A stretch of DNA of 64,000 nucleotides, from assembly GCF_023715685.1 (NCBI RefSeq), contig NZ_JAMBOQ010000001.1:1116001-1180000 (forward strand). Reading direction: 5' to 3'. Source of the stretch: Priestia aryabhattai (lineage in GTDB: Bacteria; Bacillota; Bacilli; Bacillales; Bacillaceae_H). Of this stretch, positions 45,589 through 55,946 are shown piece by piece (the stretch's first letter is position 1; every line of letters starts with the position of its first letter). Under the pieces are notes generated by a model that ran no database searches, was not told the origin of the DNA, and saw only the letters and a program-made list of their open reading frames with translations. The translations under genes and the position numbers were made by a program.

Positions 45589-46977
45589 TTATATCGATGC
45601 TTTTTCGTGTAATTCATCTTTAGCTAGCTGAATTGCTTTTTTCACTTGTTCAAACCCTGTTCCTCCCGCGCTATTGCGACGATTAACAGCTGTTTTCGGA
45701 CTTAATACATGATAGATGTCTTCCTCGAATAAATTTGACGCTTCCTTATATTGCTCGAGCGGCAAATCCATTAGGTAGATATTTTTCTGAATGCAAACGA
45801 GAACCAGTTTCCCAACCACTTCATGTGCTTCACGAAAAGGCATACCTTTTGAAGCAAGATAGTCAGCTAACTCCGTTGCATTTGAAAAATCTTGTTTCGT
45901 AGCTTTTTCCATAACATCTGTTTTTACTGTCATTGTTTCGATCATGCCAGCAAAAATTGTCAAACAGCCTTCAATCGTTGTAACCGTATCGAACATGCCT
46001 TCTTTATCTTCTTGTAAGTCTTTGTTGTATGTTAAAGGCGTGCCTTTTAACACAGTCAACAAGCTAAATAAATGACCATATACTCGTCCTGTTTTACCAC
46101 GAATTAACTCCGCCATATCAGGATTTTTCTTTTGAGGCATAATACTGCTGCCTGTTGCGTACGTATCATCCATTTCAATAAATTGAAATTCTTGACTAGA
46201 CCATAAAATTAACTCTTCACAAAAACGAGATAAATGCATCATTAAAATAGAACTGTTGCTTAAAAACTCTAAAATAAAGTCACGGTCGCTGACAGCATCC
46301 ATACTGTTTTGATAAATCCCATTAAAGCCTAGAAGTTCCGCGCTGTAATGACGATCAATTGGGAATGTCGTACCAGCTAAAGCTCCTGCTCCTAAAGGAG
46401 ATAAATCAATACGCTTTAGCGATTCCGCATAACGCTCAGCATCGCGCTTGAACATTGAAACATAAGCCATTAAATGATGAGCAAAAGAAACCGGCTGCGC
46501 GCGCTGTAAATGTGTGTAGCCTGGAAAAATGGTTTCGACATGCTGATCTGCTTTTGTAAGCAGTACATCTTCTAGATTTTCAATCAGCCCTACAATTTGC
46601 TGAACATGCTTTTTTAAATACAAGTGCATATCTGTGGCAACTTGATCATTACGGCTTCGACCCGTATGAAGCTTTCCTCCAACCGGCCCAATTTCATCAA
46701 TCAATAACTTTTCTAAATTCAAATGAATATCTTCATATTGAGCAGAAAATGTTAATTCTTTCTTCTTAGCTTTTTCAAGCAGTGTTTGAAGACCTTTTTT
46801 AATTTGTGATGCTTCATCTCCAGAAAGAATGCTGCATTTTTCAAGCATTGTTACATGCGCTAAACTGCCTTCAATATCTTCTTCTACAAGATGCTGATCA
46901 AATGAGATTGACGCACCGAACTCGTCAATCCATTGTTCAGGGCGTTTCGTAAAACGCCCTCCCCAAAGTTTGGTCAT
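45589..46977 (-). CDS. argH: argininosuccinate lyase
   Basis: A 462-residue fumarase/aspartase-superfamily enzyme releasing arginine and fumarate. [11 protein letters not shown] at the start, [16 protein letters not shown] (about 110), [14 protein letters not shown] (catalytic His, about 160) and the signature [12 protein letters not shown] (about 280) are intact. The ATG at 46977 overlaps the argG stop by 4 nt, so the longer open frame upstream is not used. Final step of arginine synthesis with argG. Confidence 0.96.
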   Translation of the reverse strand: MTKLWGGRFTKRPEQWIDEFGASISFDQHLVEEDIEGSLAHVTMLEKCSILSGDEASQIKKGLQTLLEKAKKKELTFSAQYEDIHLNLEKLLIDEIGPVGGKLHTGRSRNDQVATDMHLYLKKHVQQIVGLIENLEDVLLTKADQHVETIFPGYTHLQRAQPVSFAHHLMAYVSMFKRDAERYAESLKRIDLSPLGAGALAGTTFPIDRHYSAELLGFNGIYQNSMDAVSDRDFILEFLSNSSILMMHLSRFCEELILWSSQEFQFIEMDDTYATGSSIMPQKKNPDMAELIRGKTGRVYGHLFSLLTVLKGTPLTYNKDLQEDKEGMFDTVTTIEGCLTIFAGMIETMTVKTDVMEKATKQDFSNATELADYLASKGMPFREAHEVVGKLVLVCIQKNIYLMDLPLEQYKEASNLFEEDIYHVLSPKTAVNRRNSAGGTGFEQVKKAIQLAKDELHEKASI

Positions 46978-48182
46978 ACCGTTGTCACCTTCTTTTGATT
47001 TACCATGCTGCTCACTTGTGTTGGAAGACCCCATAATGAGATAAAGCCAACTGCTGCATTGTGATCAAATTCATCTTCTTTTGTATATGTTGCAAGTTTT
47101 TCATTGTATAAAGAATTAGGGGATTTACGTCCCTCTACGATAGCATGCCCTTTAAATAGTTTTACTCTCACTGTTCCGTTCACATATTGCTGCGTATCTT
47201 TTAAGAATGCAAGCAGTGAATTTGTTAATGGAGAGAACCATAAACCTTCATAAATAACTTCTGTTAATTTTTTCTCAATCACTGGTTTGAAGTGCGCTAC
47301 TTCTTTCACTAATGTTAAATCTTCAAGCTCTTTATGTGCTTTAATTAATGTCATAGCAGCTGGACACTCATATACTTCACGTGATTTGATTCCCACAAGA
47401 CGGTTTTCTACATGATCAATACGTCCGACTCCGTGCTTACCTGCAATTTCATTCAATTCTAGAATTAACTGAGCTAGCGTGTAAGATTGACCATTTAATG
47501 ATACTGGAACACCTTCAACGAATTCAATTTCTACTACATCCGCTGTGTCAGGAGTGTTTTCAAGAGAAGCCGTTAGGTCATATGCTTCTTCAGGTGGAGC
47601 TGCCCAAGGATCTTCAAGAACGCCACACTCGTTACTTCTTCCCCATAAGTTTTGGTCAATTGAAAATGGACTGTCTAAGTTAATTGGAATTGGAATATTC
47701 TTTTCTTTTGCATACTCAATTTCTTCTTCACGAGACCATTTCCAGTCACGAACAGGAGCTAAAACTTCTAAGTGTGGATTTAATGCTTTAATTGATACTT
47801 CGAAACGCACTTGGTCATTTCCTTTTCCCGTACATCCATGTGCGACAGCTACTGCATTTTCTTGTTCTGCTACTTCTACAAGCTTTTTAGCGATTAGCGG
47901 TCTAGATAGTGCAGATACTAATGGATATTTTCCTTCATATAACGTGTGTGCTTGAAGTGCTGCTAATGCAAATGTATTGGCATATTCTTCTTTTGCATCA
48001 ATCACATATGACGATACCGCTCCAACTGTTAATGCTTTTTCTTTAACGAATTTTAAATCTTTTCCTTCGCCTACGTCTAAACAGCAAGCTACCACATCGT
48101 ACCCTTTTTCCTGTAACCATTTAATTGCAACTGATGTATCTAAACCTCCGGAATATGCTAAAACAACTTTTGGATTACTCAT
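46974..48182 (-). CDS. argG: argininosuccinate synthase
   Basis: A 402-residue ATP-dependent ligase of citrulline and aspartate. PP-loop [14 protein letters not shown] (about 6-19), [14 protein letters not shown] (about 116) and the signature [12 protein letters not shown] are present. AGGAGG precedes two ATGs; the second (48182) has the better spacing. It forms argGH with argH; in B. subtilis moaB follows upstream of this pair, but here that gene is not present. Confidence 0.96.
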   Translation of the reverse strand: MSNPKVVLAYSGGLDTSVAIKWLQEKGYDVVACCLDVGEGKDLKFVKEKALTVGAVSSYVIDAKEEYANTFALAALQAHTLYEGKYPLVSALSRPLIAKKLVEVAEQENAVAVAHGCTGKGNDQVRFEVSIKALNPHLEVLAPVRDWKWSREEEIEYAKEKNIPIPINLDSPFSIDQNLWGRSNECGVLEDPWAAPPEEAYDLTASLENTPDTADVVEIEFVEGVPVSLNGQSYTLAQLILELNEIAGKHGVGRIDHVENRLVGIKSREVYECPAAMTLIKAHKELEDLTLVKEVAHFKPVIEKKLTEVIYEGLWFSPLTNSLLAFLKDTQQYVNGTVRVKLFKGHAIVEGRKSPNSLYNEKLATYTKEDEFDHNAAVGFISLWGLPTQVSSMVNQKKVTTV

Positions 48183-48224
48183 CATCTATTCCTCCTACAA
48201 ATTTCATATATATTAATACAACCG

Positions 48225-48242
48225 TTTTAATTTTTATTCATT
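48225..48242 (-). promoter_or_regulatory. ARG-box-like operator of argGH
   Basis: The minus strand reads AATGAATAAAAATTAAAA, close to the Bacillus ARG box CATGAATAAAAATKCAAK. It lies between the promoter and argG, where AhrC/ArgR would repress. The match is imperfect and the region is AT-rich. Confidence 0.5.
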
Positions 48243-48254
48243 TAATCTACTATT

Positions 48255-48283
48255 ACTTTAACAACTTTTTAATCTATTTTCAA
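48255..48283 (-). promoter_or_regulatory. probable argGH promoter
   Basis: Minus-strand TTGAAA (48278-48283), 17-nt spacer, TAAAGT (48255-48260), just upstream of the ARG-box-like site. Confidence 0.55.
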
Positions 48284-48497
48284 TAGTTATTCAAAAAAAA
48301 GTATATAAATTCACATTTATTTTAATTTAATAGGATAAAATCTCTTAAAATACTGTAAAAATAGACATGAGTGAATGTTCCTACCTTAAATACTGTGTAT
48401 ATTTATATGCATAAACCAAGTATAAATGATTTATTTTTTCACTTACAGTAGCTCTGGCTTTTGTCATTGTATAAAATGGAAGGGAAGAGGTGAAAAA

Positions 48498-48812
48498 ATG
48501 GAGCGCTTTTTTACTTATGACAACAGACTCGGTATAAAAATTCCTGCTCTTGAAAGAGAATGGACATTCTATTCTGAAAAAGTTCAGCAGGATATCCTCC
48601 TAACGTGGGAATCCATTCGGGGGCAGATTCCAGACAAAATTCAATCTTTAGAAAAGAGTATTAATCAAAAACAAGCAGCATTAGAAGATGAGGCTAATTT
48701 TATCCGCTCCTGTGAATTAAATAGCGAGATAGGAGAACTTGCTTCTATTATTAATGATTTATGGCTTTGGTATCGAACGAATGAGGAAATATCAAAAAAA
48801 GTTCACGGATAG
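48498..48812 (+). CDS. hypothetical helical protein, 104 residues
   Basis: A 104-residue soluble protein starting MERFFTYDNRLGIKIPALER, with a predicted coiled-coil helix around 45-70 (IQSLEKSINQKQAALEDEAN) and a final helix LNSEIGELASIINDLWLWYR. AGAGGTG lies 5-6 nt before the ATG at 48498; the frame opens 24 codons earlier but without such a site. Divergent from argG and convergent with the EcsC-family gene. It has no counterpart I recall at this place in B. subtilis. Function unknown. Confidence 0.75.
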   Translation: MERFFTYDNRLGIKIPALEREWTFYSEKVQQDILLTWESIRGQIPDKIQSLEKSINQKQAALEDEANFIRSCELNSEIGELASIINDLWLWYRTNEEISKKVHG

Positions 48813-48816
48813 ACAA

Positions 48817-48855
48817 AAAAACGAGTCTCATGAAAAATTAATGAGACTCGTTTTT
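48817..48855. terminator. bidirectional terminator
   Basis: A perfect 11-bp stem ACGAGTCTCAT/ATGAGACTCGT with flanking A-run and T-run serves the two convergent genes. Confidence 0.88.
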
Positions 48856-49683
48856 CTTATCCAACAAATAGCGGTATTGGTAAAAGCGCTTCGCATAATC
48901 TGTCACTTGTTTGGCCATTCGATAATTCATCCCTCCGCCAACCATCATACTCACAATTGGCAAACGATTATAAACTTTTCGTTTCGCAGTAAATATAGCT
49001 AGCGTTTTCCCAATTTGCACAACGATTTTTTGCAGCCATGTCTTATCTACAATTTGATCAACACCTTCATAAAAATACGGGTCAAATTCTTGGCTTAACT
49101 CGCTCTTTAATTGATGCCACCCCTCAGCCTGAAGGTGTCTAGGTAACGTTGCTGCATGAAAAACTTTTAGCGTTAGCATAAGCTCTGAAGGAGTCTGAAT
49201 ATGATAACCGTAGCTCATTGCTGCCTGTTGCACTGCTTGAATATTCATGCATAAAACAGCGGGTATATCAATACCGACTAGCAGCGATTGTCCGGTTCCT
49301 GAAAGTGCTCCTTGACTTAGCGCATACAACCGAAGCTTGGCCATTTGCTGTTCGCATATATAAGAAAGCTGATCTACTTGAAGGGAATTCACTTCTGACA
49401 AATCTGTGATATCTTCTTTGAATACACGGGCTGTTTCAATAATTCGTTTTGTCGCTTGATTTTGCATTTCCGTACCTTGAATTAATGCAGTCAACTGAAA
49501 AAGTCCCTCATCAATTTTATGTAAATAGGTCTCACGAACAGAAGAAGGAATTAAGTTAATCCCTTTTTCTAACCATTCTTCGTATAATAACTCCATCTCA
49601 GTTGCTTCTACGCTCTGTAAGCTCTCTTCCCATTTGTAGATTTCTTCTAAAAGCTGTTCTTCGCGATTCGTTAGTATCATCAT
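48838..49683 (-). CDS. EcsC family protein
   Basis: A 281-residue protein matching the EcsC family: a helical N-terminal half, the glycine-rich hydrophobic central segment LSQGALSGTGQSLLVGIDIP (about 135-155) and a C-terminal part with VYNRLPIVSMMVGGGMNYRM. The central segment may associate with membrane. The family is named after B. subtilis EcsC but its function is not established. The end of the gene lies inside the shared terminator stem. It lies between argG and ackA, where B. subtilis has moaB. Confidence 0.82.
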   Translation of the reverse strand: MMILTNREEQLLEEIYKWEESLQSVEATEMELLYEEWLEKGINLIPSSVRETYLHKIDEGLFQLTALIQGTEMQNQATKRIIETARVFKEDITDLSEVNSLQVDQLSYICEQQMAKLRLYALSQGALSGTGQSLLVGIDIPAVLCMNIQAVQQAAMSYGYHIQTPSELMLTLKVFHAATLPRHLQAEGWHQLKSELSQEFDPYFYEGVDQIVDKTWLQKIVVQIGKTLAIFTAKRKVYNRLPIVSMMVGGGMNYRMAKQVTDYAKRFYQYRYLLDKKNESH

Positions 49684-49820
49684 GTCACCCTTTCAAGAAA
49701 TAAGTAATTTTATTTTTATTATAACAAATAATGCACCCGTTACATTTTCCTTCCTATATTATTTCTTTCTTCTATATGTTGTAAACCTTCTTTCAACCGT
49801 CAGCTGTTTACGCTATATAA

Positions 49821-49854
49821 AAAAGCTGATTTCCTAAGAAGGAAATCAGCTTTT
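49821..49854 (-). terminator. terminator of ackA
   Basis: A 14-bp stem AAAAGCTGATTTCC with its complement, six-base loop, bounded by A- and T-runs, lies 58 nt past the ackA stop. Confidence 0.85.
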
Positions 49855-49911
49855 AGTTAGTTTGCCTGACAATTTATGAGAATTCATTCATTGAAGAGGC
49901 ACTTTATGAAC

Positions 49912-51102
49912 TTAAATATTCGCTAAACGAGTAACGTCACGTGCAATCATAACTTCTTCGTCTGTAGGAATAACCATAACTTTAACTGGAGAATGAGGAT
50001 AGCTAATAAATGCTTCTTCTCCTTGTACACTATTTAAAGCTGGATCCCAATAAACGCCCATAAACTCTAAACCACGAAGAACGCGAGCACGTACAACATC
50101 ACTGTTTTCCCCAATACCTGCTGTGAAGATTATTGCATCTACACCAGACATACGAGCAGCATAAGAGCCGATATATTTATGAATACGGCTAGCAAATACT
50201 TCAAGTGCTGTTTCAGCGCGTTCATTGCCTTCAGCGCTTGCTTTGATTAGATCGCGTAGGTCACTAGAAATACCAGATACACCTAAAAGACCACTTTCTT
50301 TATTTAATACATTTAATACTTCATCCGCAGTTTTTCCTGTTTTCTCCATAATAAATGGAATTAATGCAGGGTCAATATTACCTGAACGAGTCCCCATTGC
50401 TACACCAGCTAATGGTGTGAAGCCCATTGATGTATCAATTGACTTGCCGCCTTCAATTGCAGCGATACTTGCACCGTTACCTAAGTGACAAGAGATTAAG
50501 CGCAATTGTTCAATTGGACGGCCAAGAAGCTCAGCTGCACGCTCAGAAACATATTTATGAGATGTGCCGTGGAAACCGTATTTACGAACGCCATACTTTT
50601 CATAGTACTCGTACGGTAAGCTGTACAAGAATGATTTTTCTGGCATTGTTTGATGGAATGCTGTATCGAAGACTGCTACAGCTGGAACATTTGGAAGAAT
50701 ATCTTGGAACGCTTTAATTCCCACAATGTTTGCTGGGTTGTGAAGCGGTGCTAAATCAGATAAAGCTTCAATTTCCGCTAGTGTTTCATCTGTGATTAAA
50801 ACAGAATCAGCAAATTTCTCTCCGCCGTGTACTACACGGTGACCTACACCAGTGATTTCATCGTATGATTGAATGATGTTTTGAGAAAGTAACTTTTCAA
50901 CTAAAATTTTAACTGCAACAGCATGGTCTGGGATTTCTGTAATATCCGTTTGTTTTTCACCATTTACCGAGATCGTGAAAACAGCGTTATCTAAACCAAT
51001 TCGTTCTACTAAACCTTTTGTTAATACCGTCTCACTTGGCATTTCAAATAATTGAAACTTAAGTGAAGAACTGCCGGCGTTGATTGCCATGATTTTTGAC
51101 AT
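49912..51102 (-). CDS. ackA: acetate kinase
   Basis: A 396-residue ASKHA-fold enzyme producing acetate and ATP from acetyl phosphate during overflow metabolism. [15 protein letters not shown] at residues 7-21, [10 protein letters not shown] (about 178), [18 protein letters not shown] (about 205) and FTAGIGENS (about 325) are the family signatures. A cre-like site about 155 nt upstream fits the known CcpA activation of ackA. In B. subtilis it precedes ytxK-tpx as here. Confidence 0.97.
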   Translation of the reverse strand: MSKIMAINAGSSSLKFQLFEMPSETVLTKGLVERIGLDNAVFTISVNGEKQTDITEIPDHAVAVKILVEKLLSQNIIQSYDEITGVGHRVVHGGEKFADSVLITDETLAEIEALSDLAPLHNPANIVGIKAFQDILPNVPAVAVFDTAFHQTMPEKSFLYSLPYEYYEKYGVRKYGFHGTSHKYVSERAAELLGRPIEQLRLISCHLGNGASIAAIEGGKSIDTSMGFTPLAGVAMGTRSGNIDPALIPFIMEKTGKTADEVLNVLNKESGLLGVSGISSDLRDLIKASAEGNERAETALEVFASRIHKYIGSYAARMSGVDAIIFTAGIGENSDVVRARVLRGLEFMGVYWDPALNSVQGEEAFISYPHSPVKVMVIPTDEEVMIARDVTRLANI

Positions 51103-51256
51103 AAAAAAACAGCTCCTTCTTTATTATACGTGCATCATAAACATAACGAACAGAACATAAAAGTGTAATCTCTACAATATTCTATGCATTTCGACACGAT
51201 TTCTATCCTTATTCATTTAATCATCCACGACAATAGATTTCAAGAGCTATACATCA

Positions 51257-51270
51257 TGAAAACGCTACCG
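51257..51270. promoter_or_regulatory. cre-like CcpA site upstream of ackA
   Basis: TGAAAACGCTACCG matches a cre consensus TGWAANCGNTWNCW at all but the last position. Lying well upstream of the ackA start, it is placed for activation, as at B. subtilis ackA. Confidence 0.65.
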
Positions 51271-51298
51271 ACAAATATTCATTATTTTCGAAAAAGAC

Positions 51299-52291
51299 TT
51301 ACTTTTTATTAACGCGGAACCATTGGTCCATTTGAGTCATAATATCACTCATTGCTTCTCGATTACTGAACTTCGGCAAATTCACAAGCAGCGCTTGATC
51401 AGGCGCTGTTACCCCTTCTCCCTGCTTTTGAAGGATGATGATACTCTTAGCAGCCTGTTCTTGTTTGAACAATGAAAGTGGCAGCTGAACGATTCCTTGA
51501 ACGATTGCTTCCTCTTTTAGCAGCGGCTGTAATAAATGAGACTGTTCAGATTCGAACAAGTTATTTGGAATAAGGGCAACTACGTATCCTCCGTCTTTTA
51601 CATGACGCAAGCTTTGTTCAATAAATAAGTGATGAGCATAGGTATGACCTTCTTCAGCTCTTACTTTATACTCTTTTGCCCCTTCATCGTTTGGATAATA
51701 ACCAACCGGCAGGTCACAGACAACTAAATCAACAGGATCAATAAAAAGCGGCTGTAAGCTGTCTTGATTGAATAATTGAACGCCGTGCTTCTGTAGATTC
51801 GCATTTACATATGTCAATTGAAGTAATAAATCATCTACATCTACACCGTATACGTGTTCAATTGACGCAGCGTGTGTATTTAAAATTGTTGTTAATAAGT
51901 TCCCTGCTCCTACTGCTGGATCTAAAAGCGTATATTTATCTTTTCCTGCCATGAACTTTCCAACTAGATAGCTGACAAATAGTCCTACAGCATCAGGCGT
52001 CATTTGATGGTTAGGCTGAACTGCTTCTTTCATCCCTTTTAAAATAGCTAGCTGATACGCTTTTCGAATAGTTTCTTTCTCAAAATTATCAAGCGTGATT
52101 GAATCGTACTCTTTTTTTAAACGTTTTTTGGTTACCTCATCTAGTTCTTCTTGCAAAATAGTTCCTTGAAACAAGTTTTCTCCTGTTTCAGCTACTGCTT
52201 CTAAATATACGCAGTTTAGTTCTTTTCTTAAAATAATAGCTGTTTGATCAATTACACCAAATAGCTTTTCCATACTAGCTAACTGACTCAT
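51299..52291 (-). CDS. ytxK: class I SAM-dependent methyltransferase-like protein YtxK
   Basis: A 330-residue protein with an N-terminal helical part and a Rossmann methyltransferase domain of the N6-adenine DNA-methylase type. Motif I is LLDPAVGAGNLL (about 135) and the motif IV position reads VVCDLPVGYYP rather than the usual NPPY or DPPY. AGGAGG about 8 nt before the ATG at 52291 fixes the start. Sits between ackA and tpx. The altered motif IV leaves open whether it methylates DNA; target unknown. Confidence 0.87.
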   Translation of the reverse strand: MSQLASMEKLFGVIDQTAIILRKELNCVYLEAVAETGENLFQGTILQEELDEVTKKRLKKEYDSITLDNFEKETIRKAYQLAILKGMKEAVQPNHQMTPDAVGLFVSYLVGKFMAGKDKYTLLDPAVGAGNLLTTILNTHAASIEHVYGVDVDDLLLQLTYVNANLQKHGVQLFNQDSLQPLFIDPVDLVVCDLPVGYYPNDEGAKEYKVRAEEGHTYAHHLFIEQSLRHVKDGGYVVALIPNNLFESEQSHLLQPLLKEEAIVQGIVQLPLSLFKQEQAAKSIIILQKQGEGVTAPDQALLVNLPKFSNREAMSDIMTQMDQWFRVNKK

Positions 52292-52385
52292 ATTCTGCCT
52301 CCTGTGTAATGAAATAATATCTATATAAATGAGTAAACGTCCTATTTGGAACATCATATTTTATCATAAAAACTTCTTAAAACAC

Positions 52386-52418
52386 AAAGAAGGCGAAAAA
52401 CATTGTTTTCCGCCTTCT
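52386..52418 (-). terminator. terminator of tpx
   Basis: A 14-bp stem AGAAGGCGAAAAAC/GTTTTCCGCCTTCT with one mismatch that is G-U in the RNA and a U-rich tail on the minus strand, 20 nt after the tpx stop. Confidence 0.8.
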
Positions 52419-52438
52419 GCCGAACACCACCGACAATC

Positions 52439-52939
52439 TTACTTAGCTGTTTTAGCTGCTTCGATTGCTGCTTCGTAGTTCGGATGCTCAGTTACTTCTG
52501 GTAAGTACTCAACATACGTTACATTGTCATTTGAGTCTACTACAAAGATTGAACGAGCTAATAAGCGTAATTCTTGAATAGCTACACCATATGCTTCTCC
52601 GAAAGATAAGTCGCGGTGGTCAGATAAAGTTTGAACATTATCAATGCCATTAGCACCACACCAGCGCTTTTGAGCAAACGGTAAATCTACGCTTACTGTT
52701 AATACTTTTACGTTATCTAATTTAGCTGCTTCTTCATTAAAGCGGCGAGTTTGCGCATCACAAACTCCAGTATCAATAGAAGGAACTACACTGATTAGGC
52801 GAACAGAACCCTTTGTGCTGTCAAGCGTTATTTCTGATAAATCATTTGCTAAAACGGTAAAGTTTGGAGCCTTGTCTCCAACCTTCACTTGATTTCCTAA
52901 TAATGTTACATCGTTACCTTTAAATTTAACCTTAGTCAC
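52439..52939 (-). CDS. tpx: thiol peroxidase
   Basis: A 166-residue atypical 2-Cys peroxiredoxin reducing peroxides with thioredoxin. Peroxidatic Cys is in [15 protein letters not shown] (about 60) and resolving Cys in [13 protein letters not shown] (about 94). AAAGGAGGAAT precedes the GTG at 52939, giving [15 protein letters not shown]; upstream ATGs have no ribosome site. It is in the ackA-ytxK-tpx-ytfJ order of B. subtilis. Confidence 0.96.
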   Translation of the reverse strand: MTKVKFKGNDVTLLGNQVKVGDKAPNFTVLANDLSEITLDSTKGSVRLISVVPSIDTGVCDAQTRRFNEEAAKLDNVKVLTVSVDLPFAQKRWCGANGIDNVQTLSDHRDLSFGEAYGVAIQELRLLARSIFVVDSNDNVTYVEYLPEVTEHPNYEAAIEAAKTAK

Positions 52940-53055
52940 GAATAATTCCTCCTTTAAATAAGTATGTACACTGTTCATATTAGCTTGTCTGTCTCTATAT
53001 TGCAATTAAATGACATACAAAACATAGCGCTGCAAGCTAGAAAACAACCCCAACA

Positions 53056-53106
53056 AAATAAGCTTTGCTTGCTTCTTTGAATGGTAAAAGAAGCAAGCAA
53101 AGCTTT
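53056..53106 (-). terminator. long hairpin terminator of ytfJ
   Basis: A perfect 19-bp stem (53061-53079 with 53088-53106) ten nt after the ytfJ stop, followed by a short U-run on the minus strand. Confidence 0.85.
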
Positions 53107-53115
53107 ATTTTATCA

Positions 53116-53583
53116 CTACAAATTAAAATCGTTTGCACTGTCATGATGCTGATTTTGTTGATTATGTTGATCCTGCTGATGATTGTTTCGTTTAAACATT
53201 TGCTGCACGCGTTCAATTGCTTGAGGTGCTGTATCTAAAATCTTTTCATATAAATGTGTACTTTCGTTAAGATGAAGCATTTTAATTCCGCTTCCACTCA
53301 CAATTAAAAAGGCAATTGGCGTAATTGATACACCGCCACCGCTACCTCCGCCAAATGGATGACCTGATTCTTGCTGATGCTGCCCCGGAGAAGATGGTGC
53401 ATGTCCTTCTACTCCAAACTCGCTTCCGCCCGCTGCAAAACCAAAACCTACTTTTGAGACAGTTAAAATAACACTGCCATCAGGTGTTTCTACAGGATCA
53501 CCAATGATTGTATTAACATCAATCATTTCCTTTAAATTTTCCATAGCTGTCGACATTAAACTTTTAATTGGATGTTCTGCCAT
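53116..53583 (-). CDS. ytfJ: GerW/YtfJ family sporulation protein
   Basis: A 155-residue spore protein of the YtfJ/GerW family, which in B. subtilis is needed for germination responses. N-terminal HPIKSLMSTAMENLKEMIDV, the glycine-rich region KVGFGFAAGGSEFGVEG and GGGSGGGVSITPIAFLIV are characteristic. The C-terminal tail (about 130-152) is low complexity, rich in Q, H and N (HQQDQHNQQNQHHD), and probably disordered. It is translated 14 nt after ytfI. Confidence 0.9.
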   Translation of the reverse strand: MAEHPIKSLMSTAMENLKEMIDVNTIIGDPVETPDGSVILTVSKVGFGFAAGGSEFGVEGHAPSSPGQHQQESGHPFGGGSGGGVSITPIAFLIVSGSGIKMLHLNESTHLYEKILDTAPQAIERVQQMFKRNNHQQDQHNQQNQHHDSANDFNL

Positions 53584-53596
53584 TAAGATAACCTCC

Positions 53597-54304
53597 TTAT
53601 GTTTTCACAGAGTGTGTCTTGTTCTTATTTGACGACTTCCATCTTTTGCGACGCTTTTTGGACGTATGCCGCCAGTATCTCAAGGTCCGTAAACCTACTA
53701 GAATAGCTTGACCAACTCGAAAAGAAATTATGCACTCAAATACCGTTTCTGACCAAAGATGTTGAAATACAGGAGTAACGCTCATTACAGGCATATCTTT
53801 TAGTTTCATATAACGGCTGATTATACCAACTATGCTCCCCTTTGCAGACCATACAGCCCCGGTCAATACCCCTGTTAAGGCAGCATCACCTAAGCCGAAA
53901 CGGCTGTGCCATCTAATATCACTTACCGTCACTTTCTGTAAGAAACGGCGGAAGATTTTATGAAAACCTACTACCTGTTCAAGGAATTGCTTCGCATTTT
54001 CTAACATACTTAGCCCATCCTCTACAGAATAATCACTCCATGAATTCTCGTCTTCTTTTCCTTGATCACCCATTCCTTTCTTCTTTTCAACAAGCAAACG
54101 CGGAGAATCTTTTTTCACTTTCACTACCGGAATTTCATATGTATAGCGAATAAGACCGAACCAAGCCCTGAGTCTCACTCTGTAATAATCGTTATCTCGG
54201 ACATGATGAAGCTCTACAAATAGCGTAATTTTTGTCCATACAATAATTACAATAACAATTAAAAGTGCTAGCAATATCCATAAAAGCCATAGCACATCCT
54301 TCAC
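53597..54304 (-). CDS. ytfI: DUF2953 protein YtfI
   Basis: A 235-residue protein with one N-terminal membrane segment (4-27, LWLLWILLALLIVIVIIVW) and a DUF2953 domain (VSDIRWHSRFGLGDAALTGVL and RYMKLKDMPVMSVTPVFQ), ending in a very basic tail (HTSKKRRKRWKSSNKNK). It is paired with ytfJ in B. subtilis and here. Function unknown, likely sporulation-related through its partner. Confidence 0.88.
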   Translation of the reverse strand: MKDVLWLLWILLALLIVIVIIVWTKITLFVELHHVRDNDYYRVRLRAWFGLIRYTYEIPVVKVKKDSPRLLVEKKKGMGDQGKEDENSWSDYSVEDGLSMLENAKQFLEQVVGFHKIFRRFLQKVTVSDIRWHSRFGLGDAALTGVLTGAVWSAKGSIVGIISRYMKLKDMPVMSVTPVFQHLWSETVFECIISFRVGQAILVGLRTLRYWRHTSKKRRKRWKSSNKNKTHSVKT

Positions 54305-54362
54305 TCCTTCTTAGCTTCACATTATCTCCAAAGCACAGAATATTAAACCTTATGAAAACAAT

Positions 54363-54398
54363 AAAAAGAGCTATTCTCTTAGAGAACAGCTCTTTTTA
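54363..54398 (-). terminator. terminator of sppA-yteJ
   Basis: AAAGAGCTATTCTCT with a near-complementary arm AGAGAACAGCTCTTT and a U-run on the minus strand, ending right at the yteJ stop codon. Confidence 0.85.
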
Positions 54399-54902
54399 TT
54401 ATCTGCTTATTGTACCTTCATGTATCACAGTTGTATCTGCGTAGTAATCATGTGCTCCTTGCTTCTTAGGTAAAAACGCAACTAATAAATAGCCAAGTAA
54501 AAAAACTGTTTTAGAAATATAACGTCCAACTCCTTCACGAAACAGCACAACAGGCCAAGTTAAAGTGGAGTCTTTCAATGATACTACTTTAAGCCCAAAC
54601 ACCATCTTTCCAAGCGTTTGTCCAAAATACTTGGTCATTAAAACAAAATAACCATAAAAGATAATAACCGTTACAATCGTATAGGGAGAAAAAAATCCAT
54701 CTCCTTGAGGAATATCTGCTAAATGGAAAATAGGCTTGATCAGCAAGGAGTTCAAGCTAGCTACCACAGCTAGATCCAAAAGATATGCCCAAAAGCGCAT
54801 CCAAAAGCCTGCATAGTGGAATTCACGACCTGTTGGAGCACTTACCACTGACTCATGTTTTATAGTGTCGTTTGATTCGGTTGAATGAGACTGATTTTCC
54901 AT
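54399..54902 (-). CDS. yteJ: RDD family membrane protein YteJ
   Basis: A 167-residue membrane protein of the RDD family. After a hydrophilic N-terminus (1-35) come the RDD-type segment YAGFWMRFWAYLLDLAVVAS (about 38-57), a second hydrophobic span (FSPYTIVTVIIFYGYFVLMT) and the conserved FGQTLGKMVFGLKVVS. AGAGGTGGGAAC before the ATG at 54902 fixes the start. It follows sppA directly (10 nt), as in B. subtilis, where the pair belongs to the sigma-W regulon and affects lantibiotic resistance. Confidence 0.9.
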   Translation of the reverse strand: MENQSHSTESNDTIKHESVVSAPTGREFHYAGFWMRFWAYLLDLAVVASLNSLLIKPIFHLADIPQGDGFFSPYTIVTVIIFYGYFVLMTKYFGQTLGKMVFGLKVVSLKDSTLTWPVVLFREGVGRYISKTVFLLGYLLVAFLPKKQGAHDYYADTTVIHEGTISR

Positions 54903-54912
54903 GTTCCCACCT

Positions 54913-55923
54913 CTATTCTGCATATAAATACATCAGGCGCGGAGAGCTTGGCTGCGCAAATGTTTTTAACATTGCGGTGACTTGTTCATCTCCACCTATT
55001 ACTTTTTGCATGCTCATTGAAAGCCAAGAAGGCAGTCCGAATCCTTGATTGTATTGAATTACTTGTGCACCTTTTAACTTATAATCTTTCTCCATTCCTT
55101 TTACTGCATCTTCAAAATAGCCTAATTGATCGACCAGCTTCAGTTCTTTAGCCTGACGTCCATCGTACACTCGTCCATCTGCAATAGAACGCACTTTTTC
55201 TTTAGACAAGTGACGTCCTTCAGAGATAACATTGACAAAACCATCATATGAGTTGTCTACAAGTGTTTGCATAATTTCTTTTTCTTCTCCGGTCATTTCT
55301 CTTGTTGGAGACATAATATCTTTATGAGCTCCGCTTTTAATAACAACAGATTCTACTCCTAGTTTATCAGCCAGCTTGCCGTAATTGACGCTTTGCATAA
55401 TTACGCCTAATGAACCTGTTAAAGTGTCCGGGATTGCATAGATTTTATTAGCAGCTGTTGAAATGTAGTAGCCTCCTGAAGCAGCCATTGATCCCATTGA
55501 AATATACACTGGCTTTTTCGTTTCTTTCTTCAGCTCTTCAATTTTTTTATGTATTTCAGCACTTTCAACGACGCCGCCGCCCGGTGAATTCACCTTAATA
55601 ATGACTCCTTTGACTGCCTTATCATTTTTTGCAGCCTCTAACTGCTTTAAAAATGCTTGGTGGTTATAACCATTTTGGGACATAAGCGGAGAGGAACTGC
55701 TTCCTGTATCTTGAATCGTTCCATTGACCTCTAGCACTGCAATTTTCTTAGCTGCATTCCCTTTTTCGATAACTGTTTCTGATAGTTCACTGTCATCTCC
55801 TCCAAAGATGCCTGCCAAACCGTCATCTTTTTCTTCTTTGACTGAAAAACCAATATTAACAATCGCAGAAAAAATGAATAAGCAGGCCGCAATTAAAAGA
55901 GCAATCCACCTTTTTTTGTTCAT
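54913..55923 (-). CDS. sppA: signal peptide peptidase SppA
   Basis: A 336-residue single-domain S49 membrane protease that cleaves remnant signal peptides. N-terminal membrane anchor (5-25), substrate-binding [20 protein letters not shown] (about 103), catalytic Ser in [13 protein letters not shown] (about 147) and catalytic Lys in [14 protein letters not shown] (about 199) form the Ser/Lys dyad. In an operon with yteJ. I looked for the sigma-W pattern upstream and did not find a convincing one. Confidence 0.94.
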   Translation of the reverse strand: MNKKRWIALLIAACLFIFSAIVNIGFSVKEEKDDGLAGIFGGDDSELSETVIEKGNAAKKIAVLEVNGTIQDTGSSSSPLMSQNGYNHQAFLKQLEAAKNDKAVKGVIIKVNSPGGGVVESAEIHKKIEELKKETKKPVYISMGSMAASGGYYISTAANKIYAIPDTLTGSLGVIMQSVNYGKLADKLGVESVVIKSGAHKDIMSPTREMTGEEKEIMQTLVDNSYDGFVNVISEGRHLSKEKVRSIADGRVYDGRQAKELKLVDQLGYFEDAVKGMEKDYKLKGAQVIQYNQGFGLPSWLSMSMQKVIGGDEQVTAMLKTFAQPSSPRLMYLYAE

Positions 55924-55946
55924 GAAAATCCTCCTTTTTAGGTGTC

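Noticed and set aside
45334..45612. Plus-strand frame of 92 codons between ald and argH
   Set aside because: It is antisense to the 55-codon gene, crosses the argH terminator and has no ribosome site.
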